From assembly GCF_024362695.1 (NCBI RefSeq), contig NC_065417.1:13137001-13201000 (forward strand): a DNA stretch of 64,000 nucleotides. The letters are read 5' to 3'. The notes under the pieces were generated by a model, which was not told the origin of the DNA, searched no databases, and saw only the letters and a list, made by a program, of their open reading frames with translations. Of the stretch, positions 55,907-64,000 are shown piece after piece. Positions within the stretch are counted from its first letter, which is position 1; the number at the start of each line of letters is the position of its first letter. The position numbers and the translations under genes were made by a program. Source of the stretch: Pectinophora gossypiella (taxonomy: Eukaryota; Arthropoda; Insecta; Lepidoptera; Gelechiidae).

Positions 55907-57505
55907 ATGGACCCGCCCGAGGATCCTGGGGGAACGCCTCCTGTTGTTGCAAGTTATGTTACAATCTCTAATGTTGCTTCAACGAATGAAGAAGCAAGTA
56001 TGGATACTGATGGTTCTTTAGTTCAGGGGAAAAAACGAAAGCGCGTTTCACGCTCTAAAGTGTGCAAACATTGCAATAAAAAAAGAAGGAAGGGTCATGA
56101 GAAGAGGCTATCTGATTGCCAATGTCTATCTGAAACTGAATCTAATATCCAGCCTGCATCCCAATCTCTTGATGAAAACCAAACTCAGAATATCTCTTTG
56201 CCTTTATTTAATGAAACTGTTGCGTCACAAAATATTTCAACTGTCGCTGACAACCACTCTCCACAGTCTCAAATTGCTCGGAGGACTTATATTAGTTCTG
56301 ATGCAGCTCCTTACACATTACACATCCAGCATAAGCTGACATCGCCTGATGATGGGGTTTCTTTGCATCCTGTGTCTTTAGGTCGATTCCTGAAACAAAA
56401 CAAAGTTACAGGTATAGTGGATGGAAGCTTAAAACGAATTGGAAGGAACAGAGTATCTCTCTCTTTCAAAAAGTATGAAGATGCAAACTCTTTTCTTGAA
56501 AACCCTATTTTAGACTCCTCAAAGTATAAAGCTTTTATCCCTACATTCTCAGTAATTCGAATGGGTGTGGTTCGTGGAGTACCTGCTGAATGGAGTGAAG
56601 AAGAAGTGAAGGAGAATACGACAGTCTCTATAGGCTGCGGTCCTATTCTGAAAGTAAGGCGGTTGAATAGGAAAGTCATTATTAATTCCAAGGTGGAATT
56701 TAAACCAACAGAATCTGTAGTACTGACCTTTGATGGTCAGATTTTACCGAAAAGGGTCTTCATGTGTTATACAGCTCTCCCTGTCGATCTTTACATTTAT
56801 CCAACCGTACAATGTTTTAGTTGTTGTCGCTATGGCCATGTGAAAACCCAGTGCCGCTCGCAACCTAGATGCTTTAAGTGTGGTCAGGGCCACAATGGAG
56901 ATACCTGCTCAGTTCATGAAGAAGATGTCAAGTGTTGCTTATGTAATGGCAACCATCAGGCTACAGATAGAAAGTGTTTGGAGTATGAGCGCCAACGTGC
57001 TATAAAAGAGACCATGGCAAAGTCATGCATCTCTTATGCGGAAGCTTTAAAGACTCATCCGGCCATAACAAAGATCTCATATGCTGAAGCACTTCTTTCA
57101 TCCCATCATGTCCCAGATAATGTCCCACTTTTAACATCGCCTTCCCAAGCAGCTAAGTCCCCTTCTAAAGTCTCTTATAAAAAAACTGTTCTTCAAACAA
57201 GAAAAGCTCCTCCCAGGACTACAAAAGGCTATGACGTTCAGAGTCATAGGGAACTGGTTAGAGAGTATGATTTGCCTGCATCTGCTAATGGAACTGCTCT
57301 GAAATATCAAGAAACAGTCAATGATCCTTCTAATATTCCGATTTCTGAACTTATTATAGCCCTATTAAACTTACTTTCGCAGTCAAACTTAATTCCACCG
57401 TCCAACGCAGCTCTCATTGATTCTCTTGCACAAATCTCTAAAACACTCCATAATGGACCTAAATTCCAAAGTTCTCCAGTGGAACTGCAGGAGCGTAATT
57501 CCTAA
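55907..57505 (+). CDS. LINE ORF1, gag-like zinc-knuckle protein
   Basis: About 532 residues from the ATG at 55907, which sits in a strong context (ccgccatgg). An upstream in-frame ATG at 55847 would add 20 residues. The N-terminus is Lys/Arg-rich with a CKHCNKKRRKGHEKRLSDC stretch. The middle is an RRM-like region. Three CCHC-type zinc knuckles follow (roughly residues 300-365: CFSCCRYGHVKTQC, CFKCGQGHNGDTC, CCLCNGNHQATDRKC). ORF1 proteins of this kind coat the element RNA. It overlaps the start of ORF2 by about 50 bp in another frame, so ORF2 is probably translated by reinitiation or a similar route. Confidence 0.88.
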   Translation: MDPPEDPGGTPPVVASYVTISNVASTNEEASMDTDGSLVQGKKRKRVSRSKVCKHCNKKRRKGHEKRLSDCQCLSETESNIQPASQSLDENQTQNISLPLFNETVASQNISTVADNHSPQSQIARRTYISSDAAPYTLHIQHKLTSPDDGVSLHPVSLGRFLKQNKVTGIVDGSLKRIGRNRVSLSFKKYEDANSFLENPILDSSKYKAFIPTFSVIRMGVVRGVPAEWSEEEVKENTTVSIGCGPILKVRRLNRKVIINSKVEFKPTESVVLTFDGQILPKRVFMCYTALPVDLYIYPTVQCFSCCRYGHVKTQCRSQPRCFKCGQGHNGDTCSVHEEDVKCCLCNGNHQATDRKCLEYERQRAIKETMAKSCISYAEALKTHPAITKISYAEALLSSHHVPDNVPLLTSPSQAAKSPSKVSYKKTVLQTRKAPPRTTKGYDVQSHRELVREYDLPASANGTALKYQETVNDPSNIPISELIIALLNLLSQSNLIPPSNAALIDSLAQISKTLHNGPKFQSSPVELQERNS

Positions 57506-60500
57506 AAAACAAGATTTATTATTTTTAGTTAACAAGTACAAACCTCTAATTATAGCATTACAAGAAACTTGGCTCAAGCCAAGTTATAATTTTAAAATTT
57601 CAGGCTACTCTTGCATTCGAGAGGATAGACCTGATGGATTTAATGGTGTTGCTTTATTAATAAAGCATCCCACTTCCTTTACACATAAACAAATCAATCA
57701 TAGAAATGATTACTCTGTTGTAGCTGCAATTATCAAAAATATCTGTTTTGTTTCTATTTATATTCCACATCCCTCTTCTCAGATATATAATGAGGTACAT
57801 AATATTCTTTCCTCACTTCCTAAACCCTTTATAGTGTTAGGGGACTTCAATGCCCAGCATGTGTCGTGGGGAAGTTCTTTATCCAATACAAATGGTAACA
57901 CTGTTTACAATATGTTGGACACACTTAACCTTTGTATCCTTAATACTGGTTCACCTACCCGTCGCACCTCTCCTTCACAGGGAAAGAGTGCTCCAGACTT
58001 ATCAATCTGCACCCCAAATCTTGCTCCATATCTTTCTTGGGAAGCCCTTAAATACACTTTTGGAAGTGATCATTATAGTCTTATTATCACTCTGCCTTTT
58101 CAACACGAAACTGTTCGAAAACGGATTCGTTTGAAATATAGATTATTGAATGCCGACTGGAATACTTTTAAATCTCGAATGGAAAGTAAAATTTGTTGTT
58201 TCCCTCCTGTAACACCTGGAAATGAAACCTCTTGTGCAGAGACATTTGCCGGAGCGTTTATAGAGATAGCTAATGAACTTTTTCCGATGAAAAAAGTAGG
58301 CTGTGGAATACCTTCTCCACCTTGGTGGGACAGTGAATGTACAGAGGCTGCTAGAAAACGTAAAGAAGCTGAAAAGTTATATTTTGAATGTTCAACAGAT
58401 GAAAACTTTAATAAAGTAACTGAAAATATCGAAGCTTGTAAAAAAATGTTTAAACAAAAAAAATTTGATGGATGGAGATCTTTTTGCCTATCAATTTGCC
58501 CAGATGTTAGCCCATCTGAAGTTTGGGCGAATATAAGAAGATTCAGGGGTGCTTTCAAGGAATCCTCTCCTTCTGCTCTTCCTCAGAATTTGACCCATAA
58601 ATTTATTGATACCCTAGCTCCTCCTTATGTTTCAGAGTTTATAATGATTTCACCAGCTGTCGATGATCGTACTGGACTAAACAGCCCCTTTTCTCTCCAT
58701 GAAATGAAAGGCGTCTTATCAAATGTGAAGGATTCAGCTCCTGGCGTTGATGGAATACCATATTCATTTGTAGCTAATCTAGGTGATGATGCTTTAGGTT
58801 ATTTGCTTAACCTAATTAATAGTTTTATGCTATCTGGTAATATACCCCCTGCATGGAGAGTTCAAGAAGTGTTCCCTATTCTGAAACCTAATAAGGATCC
58901 TACCCTTGCTTCATCTTATCGTCCTATTGCTCTGTCATCGGTCTTAATTAAAATTACTGAACATCTGGTTAAAAATAGATTAGAATGGTTTATGGAGAGC
59001 AAAGGTTTACTTAGTAGAAGTCAGTACGGCTTCAGAAAAGGTAAAAGTACAATGGACAGTATAGCTATTTTTGTCACTGATATACGACTGGCATTCTCTT
59101 CTAACCAGTCCGTCGTAGCAGCTTTTCTGGACATTACTGCAGCTTACGACAATGTAGTTTTATCTATACTATATAAGAAATTATTGGCTTTTAATGTACC
59201 TTCCATGCTTTCTTCATTTATCATAAATATGCTCTCTGAGCGTTGTATTCAGTTTTTTACGGATGACGAGCATTTTTTGTCACGATTAGTCTGGAAAGGT
59301 CTCCCACAGGGGTCGGTACTCAGCCCTTTGTTGTATAATGTTTATAGTTCAGATCTAGAATCTTCCCTAGATGATAATGTGAGTATTCTTCAATATGCAG
59401 ACGACCTCCTGTTGTACTGTTCTGACAAATCTATTCAGAATGCCTCTTCAGCCTTATGTCGGTCTCTTGATTTGCTTAAGGTTTGGTTGGATTTAAATGG
59501 CCTAGATGTTTCTTCTCCTAAAAGCTCTGTAGTTGTGTTTACAAGACGATTAATGATCCCTCCTGTAACTGTTACATTTAATAATAATCCTATCCCAGTA
59601 AAAACTTCAGCAAAGTTCCTTGGCGTCATTCTTGACGATAAATTATCGGGTAAACATCATATCGAATACGTTACCGGTAAATGTGATCGTAATTTTAATA
59701 TTCTTCGATGCCTTGCAGGAGTTTGGTGGGGTGCGCACCCTTATTCGCTTAAGTTATTATATAATGCATTAATCAGGAGCATAATAGACTATGGTACCTT
59801 CATTCTTGTGCCAGGTAGCGTAGAATCTTTTCAGAACCTGGATTCCATTCAGTACAAATCTCTGAGATTGATTTGTGGTGCCATGAGATCCAGCCCAACT
59901 AACTGCTTACAAATAGAATGTTCCGACCCTCCTTTGCATTTAAGGCGTCAATACTTATGTGATAAGTTTATATTTCGGTCTTTTCAACTTATCGACCACC
60001 CTCTTTACCAGAAACTTCAGTTACTGTTTGATCTTACACTTTCTTCCCCTTATTGGTCCCACAAACCTATCCCATGTCTTGTTAAAAGTTTTCAAAAGTT
60101 TATATATCTTCAAGCCCCCACTCACAGACAGCCTGCACATCCTTTGTTTTGTGACGAATTTGAACCTTTAGTTCTATCCCCTGATGTATCCCTAAATTTG
60201 GGCTTTATTAGAAGTGATCCTAGTGTAAGTGCCATGTTCTGTCTTACAAAAGATTTACAATGGCCTCATGCTCATCATATATACACGGATGCATCAAAGC
60301 TCTCGTCATCAGGAAATGTTGGTGTGGGAGTGTACCATGCTCAGTATAATATAATTCAGAAAATTAAAATGCCACCAGAAACGTCTGTTTTTACTGGGGA
60401 ATGCTTAGGTCTTTTTAAAGCAATAGATTACATTATAACCATGAAACTTAAGAACACGGTAGTTTTTTCAGATGCTAGAAGCAGTCTTCAGGCTTTATTA

Positions 60501-61142
60501 AAATTTCCATTCAGAACTAAAATAATATTTCCGATTATTATAGATATACGAAGGTCACTGTATAAATGTATTCGCCTAGGGTATTCAGTTTCTTTTTGTT
60601 GGATCCCTGGACACAGCAAAATACCTGGCAATATCAAAGCCGACCTTCTTGCTAAAGAGGCTGTGGATAGTGGTGACTTATTTACATATAAAAACTACAC
60701 CCATGATTTAGTTAATTTACCTAGCTTATATCTTCATGAATATTGGGGGGATGAATGGGCAGTGAGTTCTCAGACCAAAGGTAAATTTTATTCATCAATT
60801 CAACCAATTATTTTAAGCAAGCCTTGGTTCTTCCGGGTTAAAGTTGGCAAGAGAGCAACGTCCTGCCTCATACGTATGAGGCTCGGTCATACATGCTGTG
60901 CCTCTTTCCTTGCAAAGATTGGCGTTATATCAAGTGGCGACTGTGAATGTGGTTTGGATACTGGTCATGTTAACCACATTTTTCTGGCTTGCCCTCTACA
61001 TGACAACTCCCTTCTTTTTAAAAATCTTTTATTACAAAAAGTCCCTCTTCCTACATCTATTTCGGTCCTACTTGCTTCTAATGATCCTCAAATATATAAG
61101 TTGTTAGCCACATTTATTCAAGTAAATAATATAAAATTATAG
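57453..61142 (+). CDS. LINE ORF2: endonuclease, reverse transcriptase and RNase H
   Basis: About 1229 residues from the ATG at 57453 (MDLNSKVLQWNC...). The open frame begins at 57417. Domains in order: an AP-type endonuclease (QWNCRS, LQETWL, GDFNAQH at about 130, SDHYSL); a reverse transcriptase with GFRKGKSTMDS, a KGLPQGSVLSPLLYN block and catalytic YADD (about residue 648); an RNase H domain with YTDASK, GECLGLFKAID, FSDARSSLQAL and WIPGHSKIPGN (about 940-1090); and a C-terminal CxC..H..C cluster (GDCECG...VNHIFLACP). All key motifs are present and no stop or shift is seen. It provides nicking and target-primed reverse transcription for the element. RNase H plus a three-knuckle ORF1 points to the I group of LINEs; the clade is not proven. 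Confidence 0.93.
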   Translation: MDLNSKVLQWNCRSVIPKKQDLLFLVNKYKPLIIALQETWLKPSYNFKISGYSCIREDRPDGFNGVALLIKHPTSFTHKQINHRNDYSVVAAIIKNICFVSIYIPHPSSQIYNEVHNILSSLPKPFIVLGDFNAQHVSWGSSLSNTNGNTVYNMLDTLNLCILNTGSPTRRTSPSQGKSAPDLSICTPNLAPYLSWEALKYTFGSDHYSLIITLPFQHETVRKRIRLKYRLLNADWNTFKSRMESKICCFPPVTPGNETSCAETFAGAFIEIANELFPMKKVGCGIPSPPWWDSECTEAARKRKEAEKLYFECSTDENFNKVTENIEACKKMFKQKKFDGWRSFCLSICPDVSPSEVWANIRRFRGAFKESSPSALPQNLTHKFIDTLAPPYVSEFIMISPAVDDRTGLNSPFSLHEMKGVLSNVKDSAPGVDGIPYSFVANLGDDALGYLLNLINSFMLSGNIPPAWRVQEVFPILKPNKDPTLASSYRPIALSSVLIKITEHLVKNRLEWFMESKGLLSRSQYGFRKGKSTMDSIAIFVTDIRLAFSSNQSVVAAFLDITAAYDNVVLSILYKKLLAFNVPSMLSSFIINMLSERCIQFFTDDEHFLSRLVWKGLPQGSVLSPLLYNVYSSDLESSLDDNVSILQYADDLLLYCSDKSIQNASSALCRSLDLLKVWLDLNGLDVSSPKSSVVVFTRRLMIPPVTVTFNNNPIPVKTSAKFLGVILDDKLSGKHHIEYVTGKCDRNFNILRCLAGVWWGAHPYSLKLLYNALIRSIIDYGTFILVPGSVESFQNLDSIQYKSLRLICGAMRSSPTNCLQIECSDPPLHLRRQYLCDKFIFRSFQLIDHPLYQKLQLLFDLTLSSPYWSHKPIPCLVKSFQKFIYLQAPTHRQPAHPLFCDEFEPLVLSPDVSLNLGFIRSDPSVSAMFCLTKDLQWPHAHHIYTDASKLSSSGNVGVGVYHAQYNIIQKIKMPPETSVFTGECLGLFKAIDYIITMKLKNTVVFSDARSSLQALLKFPFRTKIIFPIIIDIRRSLYKCIRLGYSVSFCWIPGHSKIPGNIKADLLAKEAVDSGDLFTYKNYTHDLVNLPSLYLHEYWGDEWAVSSQTKGKFYSSIQPIILSKPWFFRVKVGKRATSCLIRMRLGHTCCASFLAKIGVISSGDCECGLDTGHVNHIFLACPLHDNSLLFKNLLLQKVPLPTSISVLLASNDPQIYKLLATFIQVNNIKL

Positions 61143-61336
61143 TTAAATATATGTTTATTTTATACCTATTTATATGTGTAAGTATATTGATATTCCTTAC
61201 CTTACCTTATGATCCTTTATTTCAAAATTTCGTTCCTATCCAAATTCCTATCTCCATAAACGTTTCCTAAGTCTTTATCCTCTACATTCAAATCTACATT
61301 TAATGGCAAATATGCAAGTCGCATGACGCCAAAGAG

Positions 61337-61369
<33 letters not shown>

Positions 61370-61479
61370 GATTCAAATGGCACATGTGTCGCACTTTTCC
61401 GTGTTTATATTCCTAATTTAAGTTTAAATAAGTGATTTCCAGTGGGTTTTCTTTACCAGTTTGCTTATAATATCATAAA

Positions 61480-64000
61480 ATGAGTAAGTTTTACAAACTT
61501 TTAACAATATTTAACATTTAAACTCGCTGTTTTGTCCCTAAATATTAACCGAAAGGTAGACGTAGTATCGTTTCAGGAACATGTTGTTTTTCAGATCAAA
61601 TATTGCAAAAAATTCGGGATGTGGACGCAAATAAGAGTGATGCCGTGAAGGAGGCTTTAACGCCGTTCTTCGCAAATTTGTTGAAGCATAAGGAGACCGA
61701 TTGTATTGCTTGGTTGCGTGCTCTCGCCAGTGTTATTGACCGGTAAATATAACCTATTTAATATTACATTGTTGGTATGTGAATATAGGAACCATGGCTG
61801 TAGGACCATTTTGGAGGTCCATTCACGTAGACGTTGCCAAGTGTCCTGTTAAAACGGGATCAGAAAAAGTTATGCTTTTTCAATGTGTGTCTGGCATAAT
61901 TAAATGCTTTTTGCATTTTACCAGCCAAGTGATCGTTTGTGCGGGTGCTGCTGCTTAATGAATAATAAAGACGATTGATTCTTTGGTCAAATTAATTTTT
62001 ATATCCTCTGTGGTCCACTGGTTCACCATCTGGAGGTCATGGGTTTGAATACCTGTGCAGACATATTACAAAAATCTCTTTATCCAAACTATATTACCCA
62101 CTGTATATTATTATATATTACCCACAGGCAATATAACGGAACTGCTTATGGTCGAGGGACTGATCGCATATTAGCAGAATAAAAAAAAACAAACTGAGGT
62201 ATTTGGTTATGAAATTACAGGCTCAATTGTCCAAAGTAAGATGAACTCTGGTTACTATTAGCTCAATAATAACTCTGACACCAAGGTTGCTGTCATCCAC
62301 CTTACAACCCACACAATAGAAGAAGAAGAGAGTTGGCATAGTTATCATTTTCAAAACCTCTAATGTGCTTAATTTCAAAGAAATTACATTTCTATCTAGA
62401 CAATGTTTATATTATTAATAAGACAATAATTATTTCAGGTTCCCAAAATACTGTATTTCTAACAGACTCCAAATAGAAACATATTTGAGTCACTTCTTGG
62501 ACTGCACCAACTATGGTAGGGCCGTTGAAGCAGCAAAATGTGCACATCTTTTGCAAAGGGTAAGCAAAGTAACATATCAACATCTTATGTGTAACATTGA
62601 TGACCTCTGGTTGCAATTACAATTAACCACGACGGAACCACTCTGGCCATATTATAAAAATCACTTTGTAATCCTTAGTTGGGCTAGGACATTATAAGCT
62701 GATCACGCGTTTGTCCGAAAGTAAGATGAGCCATGATTGCTCATGACTACTTACTGCTATAAGTATGCAGTAGTAAAAATGAGCCATGTCAGGAGCCTTT
62801 GGCGGCACGAATATTACTCTGACACTATGGTTGCTGAGGTTGGTCATCCACCTCCCAACCCCCACATGATAGAAGAAGAAGAAGACTATAATCATAAGAT
62901 CCTCATCATAACATCCCTAGGTACGTCCAACCAAAGAGAAGGCAGCCACAGCCCAGTCATGCTGGAGGGACCAGATGTCGGCCCTCTGCAGCGCCGCTCA
63001 CCTACTCCTCAAGAGTGTGTTCCCTCATGCTATTGATATTTATGACATGGATAAACTACAGGTTTGTTCTTATTACATTTATTTATTTCGAACTAATTTC
63101 CTGCCAACGACTTCGTTCGCGTGGAATTCGGTTGTTGCGCGCAGCAGTTTGTACATTAGCCAAGAGGGTTTCGGTTGAGTCTTCCGTATATGGCGCTTTG
63201 CGTCGAGCTTGTAAACGCTTCTCTTCAAATAAATCCACGCTATTGTGAACGGTGCGCTGCCATTCCGGTCTAAGACGAGCATGATCCTCCCAACTAACAG
63301 TTGGTATCTCACATGCCACGAGATTGCGTCACCGAAACCCTCCCATAACTACACACTCAATTCGTCAGGCCACCTTTATTGTGTGCCGTGTGACCGACCT
63401 TCAAGTCGAAGTTCAGTTTCGCCAGCCACATGAGAGCCCACCACAACAACGACCCGGGATAGATATTTAGGAGTCGCCGTCGCCGGATACGGTTTGGGCG
63501 ACATGATGATGATGACATTATCCAATAAATACATGCCCATGTACAAACTTATTAAGTAAATATATACTTTTTAACAGTTTTTGACAGCCTCCGTGGTCTA
63601 GTGGTTAGAGCGTTAGGCTCACGATCTGGAGGTCCGGGTTCGATTCTCGATGGGGACATTGTCGAAATCTCTTTGTGAGACTGTCCTTTGTTTGGTAAGG
63701 ACTTTTAAGGCTTGAATCACCTGATTGTCCGAAAAAGTAAGATGATTCCGTGCTTCGGAGGGCACGTTAAGCCGTTGGTCCCGGCTATTAGCCGTAAAAA
63801 CACCTCCACCAACCCGCAGTGGAGCAGCGTGGTGGAGTATGCTCCATACCCCCTCCGGTTGATTGAGGGGAGGCCTGTGCCCAGCAGTGGGACGTATATA
63901 GGCAGTTTATGTATACTTTTTAAGATATGTCATTGATTAACATGTTTCTTGTTACAGGAAAAACACCCAGCCACCACTCACTTTGTGACAACCCTATCAG
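61480..64000 (+). CDS. PELP1/Rix1-like protein, 5' part (runs off the window)
   Basis: Exons are 61480-61483 (ATGA), 61595-61742, 62439-62559, 62921-63061 and 63958 to beyond 64000. All have GT..AG borders and phases that match. The peptide starts MNQILQKIRDVDANKSD, then ...CIAWLRALASVIDR | FPKYCISNRLQ...AAKCAHLLQR | VRPTKEKAATAQSCWRDQMSALCSAAHLLL... The helical pattern, the 'Cys-Leu-x-Leu-Leu...' block and the 'WRDQ...L..A.H.LL' block resemble the central repeat region of PELP1, the metazoan Rix1 homologue that acts with TEX10 and WDR18 in nucleolar 60S maturation. The identification is from memory of the family and is moderate. The full-length LINE ends 117 bp upstream of the ATG. Introns hold SINEs. 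Confidence 0.6.
62000..62325 (+). mobile_element. SINE (family B) with internal replacement, in intron 2 of the PELP1-like gene
   Basis: A tRNA-like head ('cctctgtggtccactggtt', 'gggtttgaatacctg') and the 3' end ('ctgacaccaaggttg', 'cttacaacccacac') are present. The middle (about 62098-62210) is AT-rich foreign sequence. Confidence 0.7.
62655..62885 (+). mobile_element. SINE fragment (family B), intron 3 of the PELP1-like gene
   Basis: The body and tail match 9990-10255 ('aaaatcactttgtaatcc', 'gatcacgcgtttgtccgaaa'). It is truncated at the 5' end and finishes 36 bp before exon 4. Confidence 0.75.
63090..63470 (-). mobile_element. Possible retroelement remnant, reverse orientation, in intron 4
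   Basis: The minus-strand frame reads ...RPEWQRTVHNSVDLFEEKRLQARR..., which resembles the conserved 'W...V..S...FE..R' C-terminal end of insect LINE endonuclease/RT ORFs. It is interrupted and lacks an RT domain. Low certainty. Confidence 0.3.
63587..63911 (+). mobile_element. tRNA-derived SINE, full length (family A)
   Basis: The best-preserved copy in the window: head 'cctccgtggtctagtggtta', B-box 'gggttcgattctc', body 'gcttcggagggcacgttaag', end 'cccagcagtgggacgtatat' plus 'aggcagtttatgtata'. It lies in intron 4 of the PELP1-like gene and ends 47 bp before exon 5. Confidence 0.88.

Larger units (their letters stand above)
55703..61362 (+). mobile_element. Full-length non-LTR retrotransposon (RNase H-bearing, I-group type)
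   Basis: It has a short 5' UTR, ORF1 (gag-like), ORF2 (endonuclease-RT-RNase H), a 3' UTR and a poly-A tail (about 61338-61362). It is flanked by a 12-bp direct repeat 'aagtttcgattc' (55691-55702 and 61363-61374). Both ORFs are open end to end, so this copy could be active or was so until recently. The 5' end holds 'gcgcgggaaac', an E2F-like word, which may be chance. Confidence 0.92.

Noticed and set aside
58100..58558. 152-codon minus-strand ORF
   Set aside because: It is the antisense shadow of the intact LINE ORF2.
63587..63660. tRNA gene in an intron of the PELP1-like gene
   Set aside because: It is continuous with a SINE body and ends in the common SINE 3' end; other heads of the same kind occur in the window.
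1..64000. CRISPR array, operons, bacterial promoters or terminators
   Set aside because: Spliced genes, SINEs and LINEs show eukaryotic DNA. No regularly spaced repeats are seen.

Overview
The window looks like nuclear DNA from a moth or butterfly (Lepidoptera). It is AT-rich. Its genes have spliceosomal introns with GT..AG borders. It is saturated with lepidopteran-style tRNA-derived SINEs, non-LTR retrotransposon 3' ends, palindromic MITEs and poly-A retroposons. The species cannot be named from the sequence alone.

Host genes sit mainly between 26 and 46 kb and at the right edge. From left to right they are: a four-exon gene for a degenerate EF-hand, calmodulin-superfamily protein (minus strand, 26.7-29.6 kb); an eight-exon UBA2, the SUMO-activating enzyme subunit 2 (plus, 31.6-36.7 kb); an intronless phosducin-like gene PDCL (minus, 39.8-40.6 kb, convergent with UBA2); an intron-bearing but broken copy of UMP synthase (plus, 43.4-45.4 kb); and the first five exons of a PELP1/Rix1-type gene (plus, 61.5 kb to the end). 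UBA2 and PDCL are housekeeping proteins of SUMO conjugation and of G-protein/CCT-dependent folding. PELP1/Rix1 proteins act in 60S ribosome maturation. Nothing suggests that these genes form one pathway.

The rest is mobile DNA. From 1 to 13.8 kb there are no convincing genes, only SINEs, MITEs and retroelement tails. From 13.86 to 17.53 kb lies an apparently intact integrase-type (Ginger/KRBA2-like) DNA transposon with about 150-bp terminal inverted repeats, a two-exon DDE transposase and a later retroposon insertion in its 3' half. From 17.7 to 26 kb come more nested repeats, including a SINE split by a truncated LINE. From 42.0 to 43.35 kb a fold-back element carries two further nested insertions beside the UMP synthase pseudogene. 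From 49.06 to 52.13 kb a 3-kb stretch is bounded by matching inverted termini. From 55.70 to 61.36 kb lies a complete non-LTR retrotransposon with two intact ORFs, a poly-A tail and a target-site duplication. It is inserted only about 115 bp upstream of the PELP1-like start codon.

The observations most worth follow-up are: the intact integrase transposon; a four-copy poly-A retroposon family with no obvious pol III promoter; the UMP synthase pseudogene; the full-length LINE between a promoter-like block and PELP1; a 33-bp palindrome flanked by 8-bp direct repeats inside a transposon terminus; and a cluster of TATCGATA motifs.
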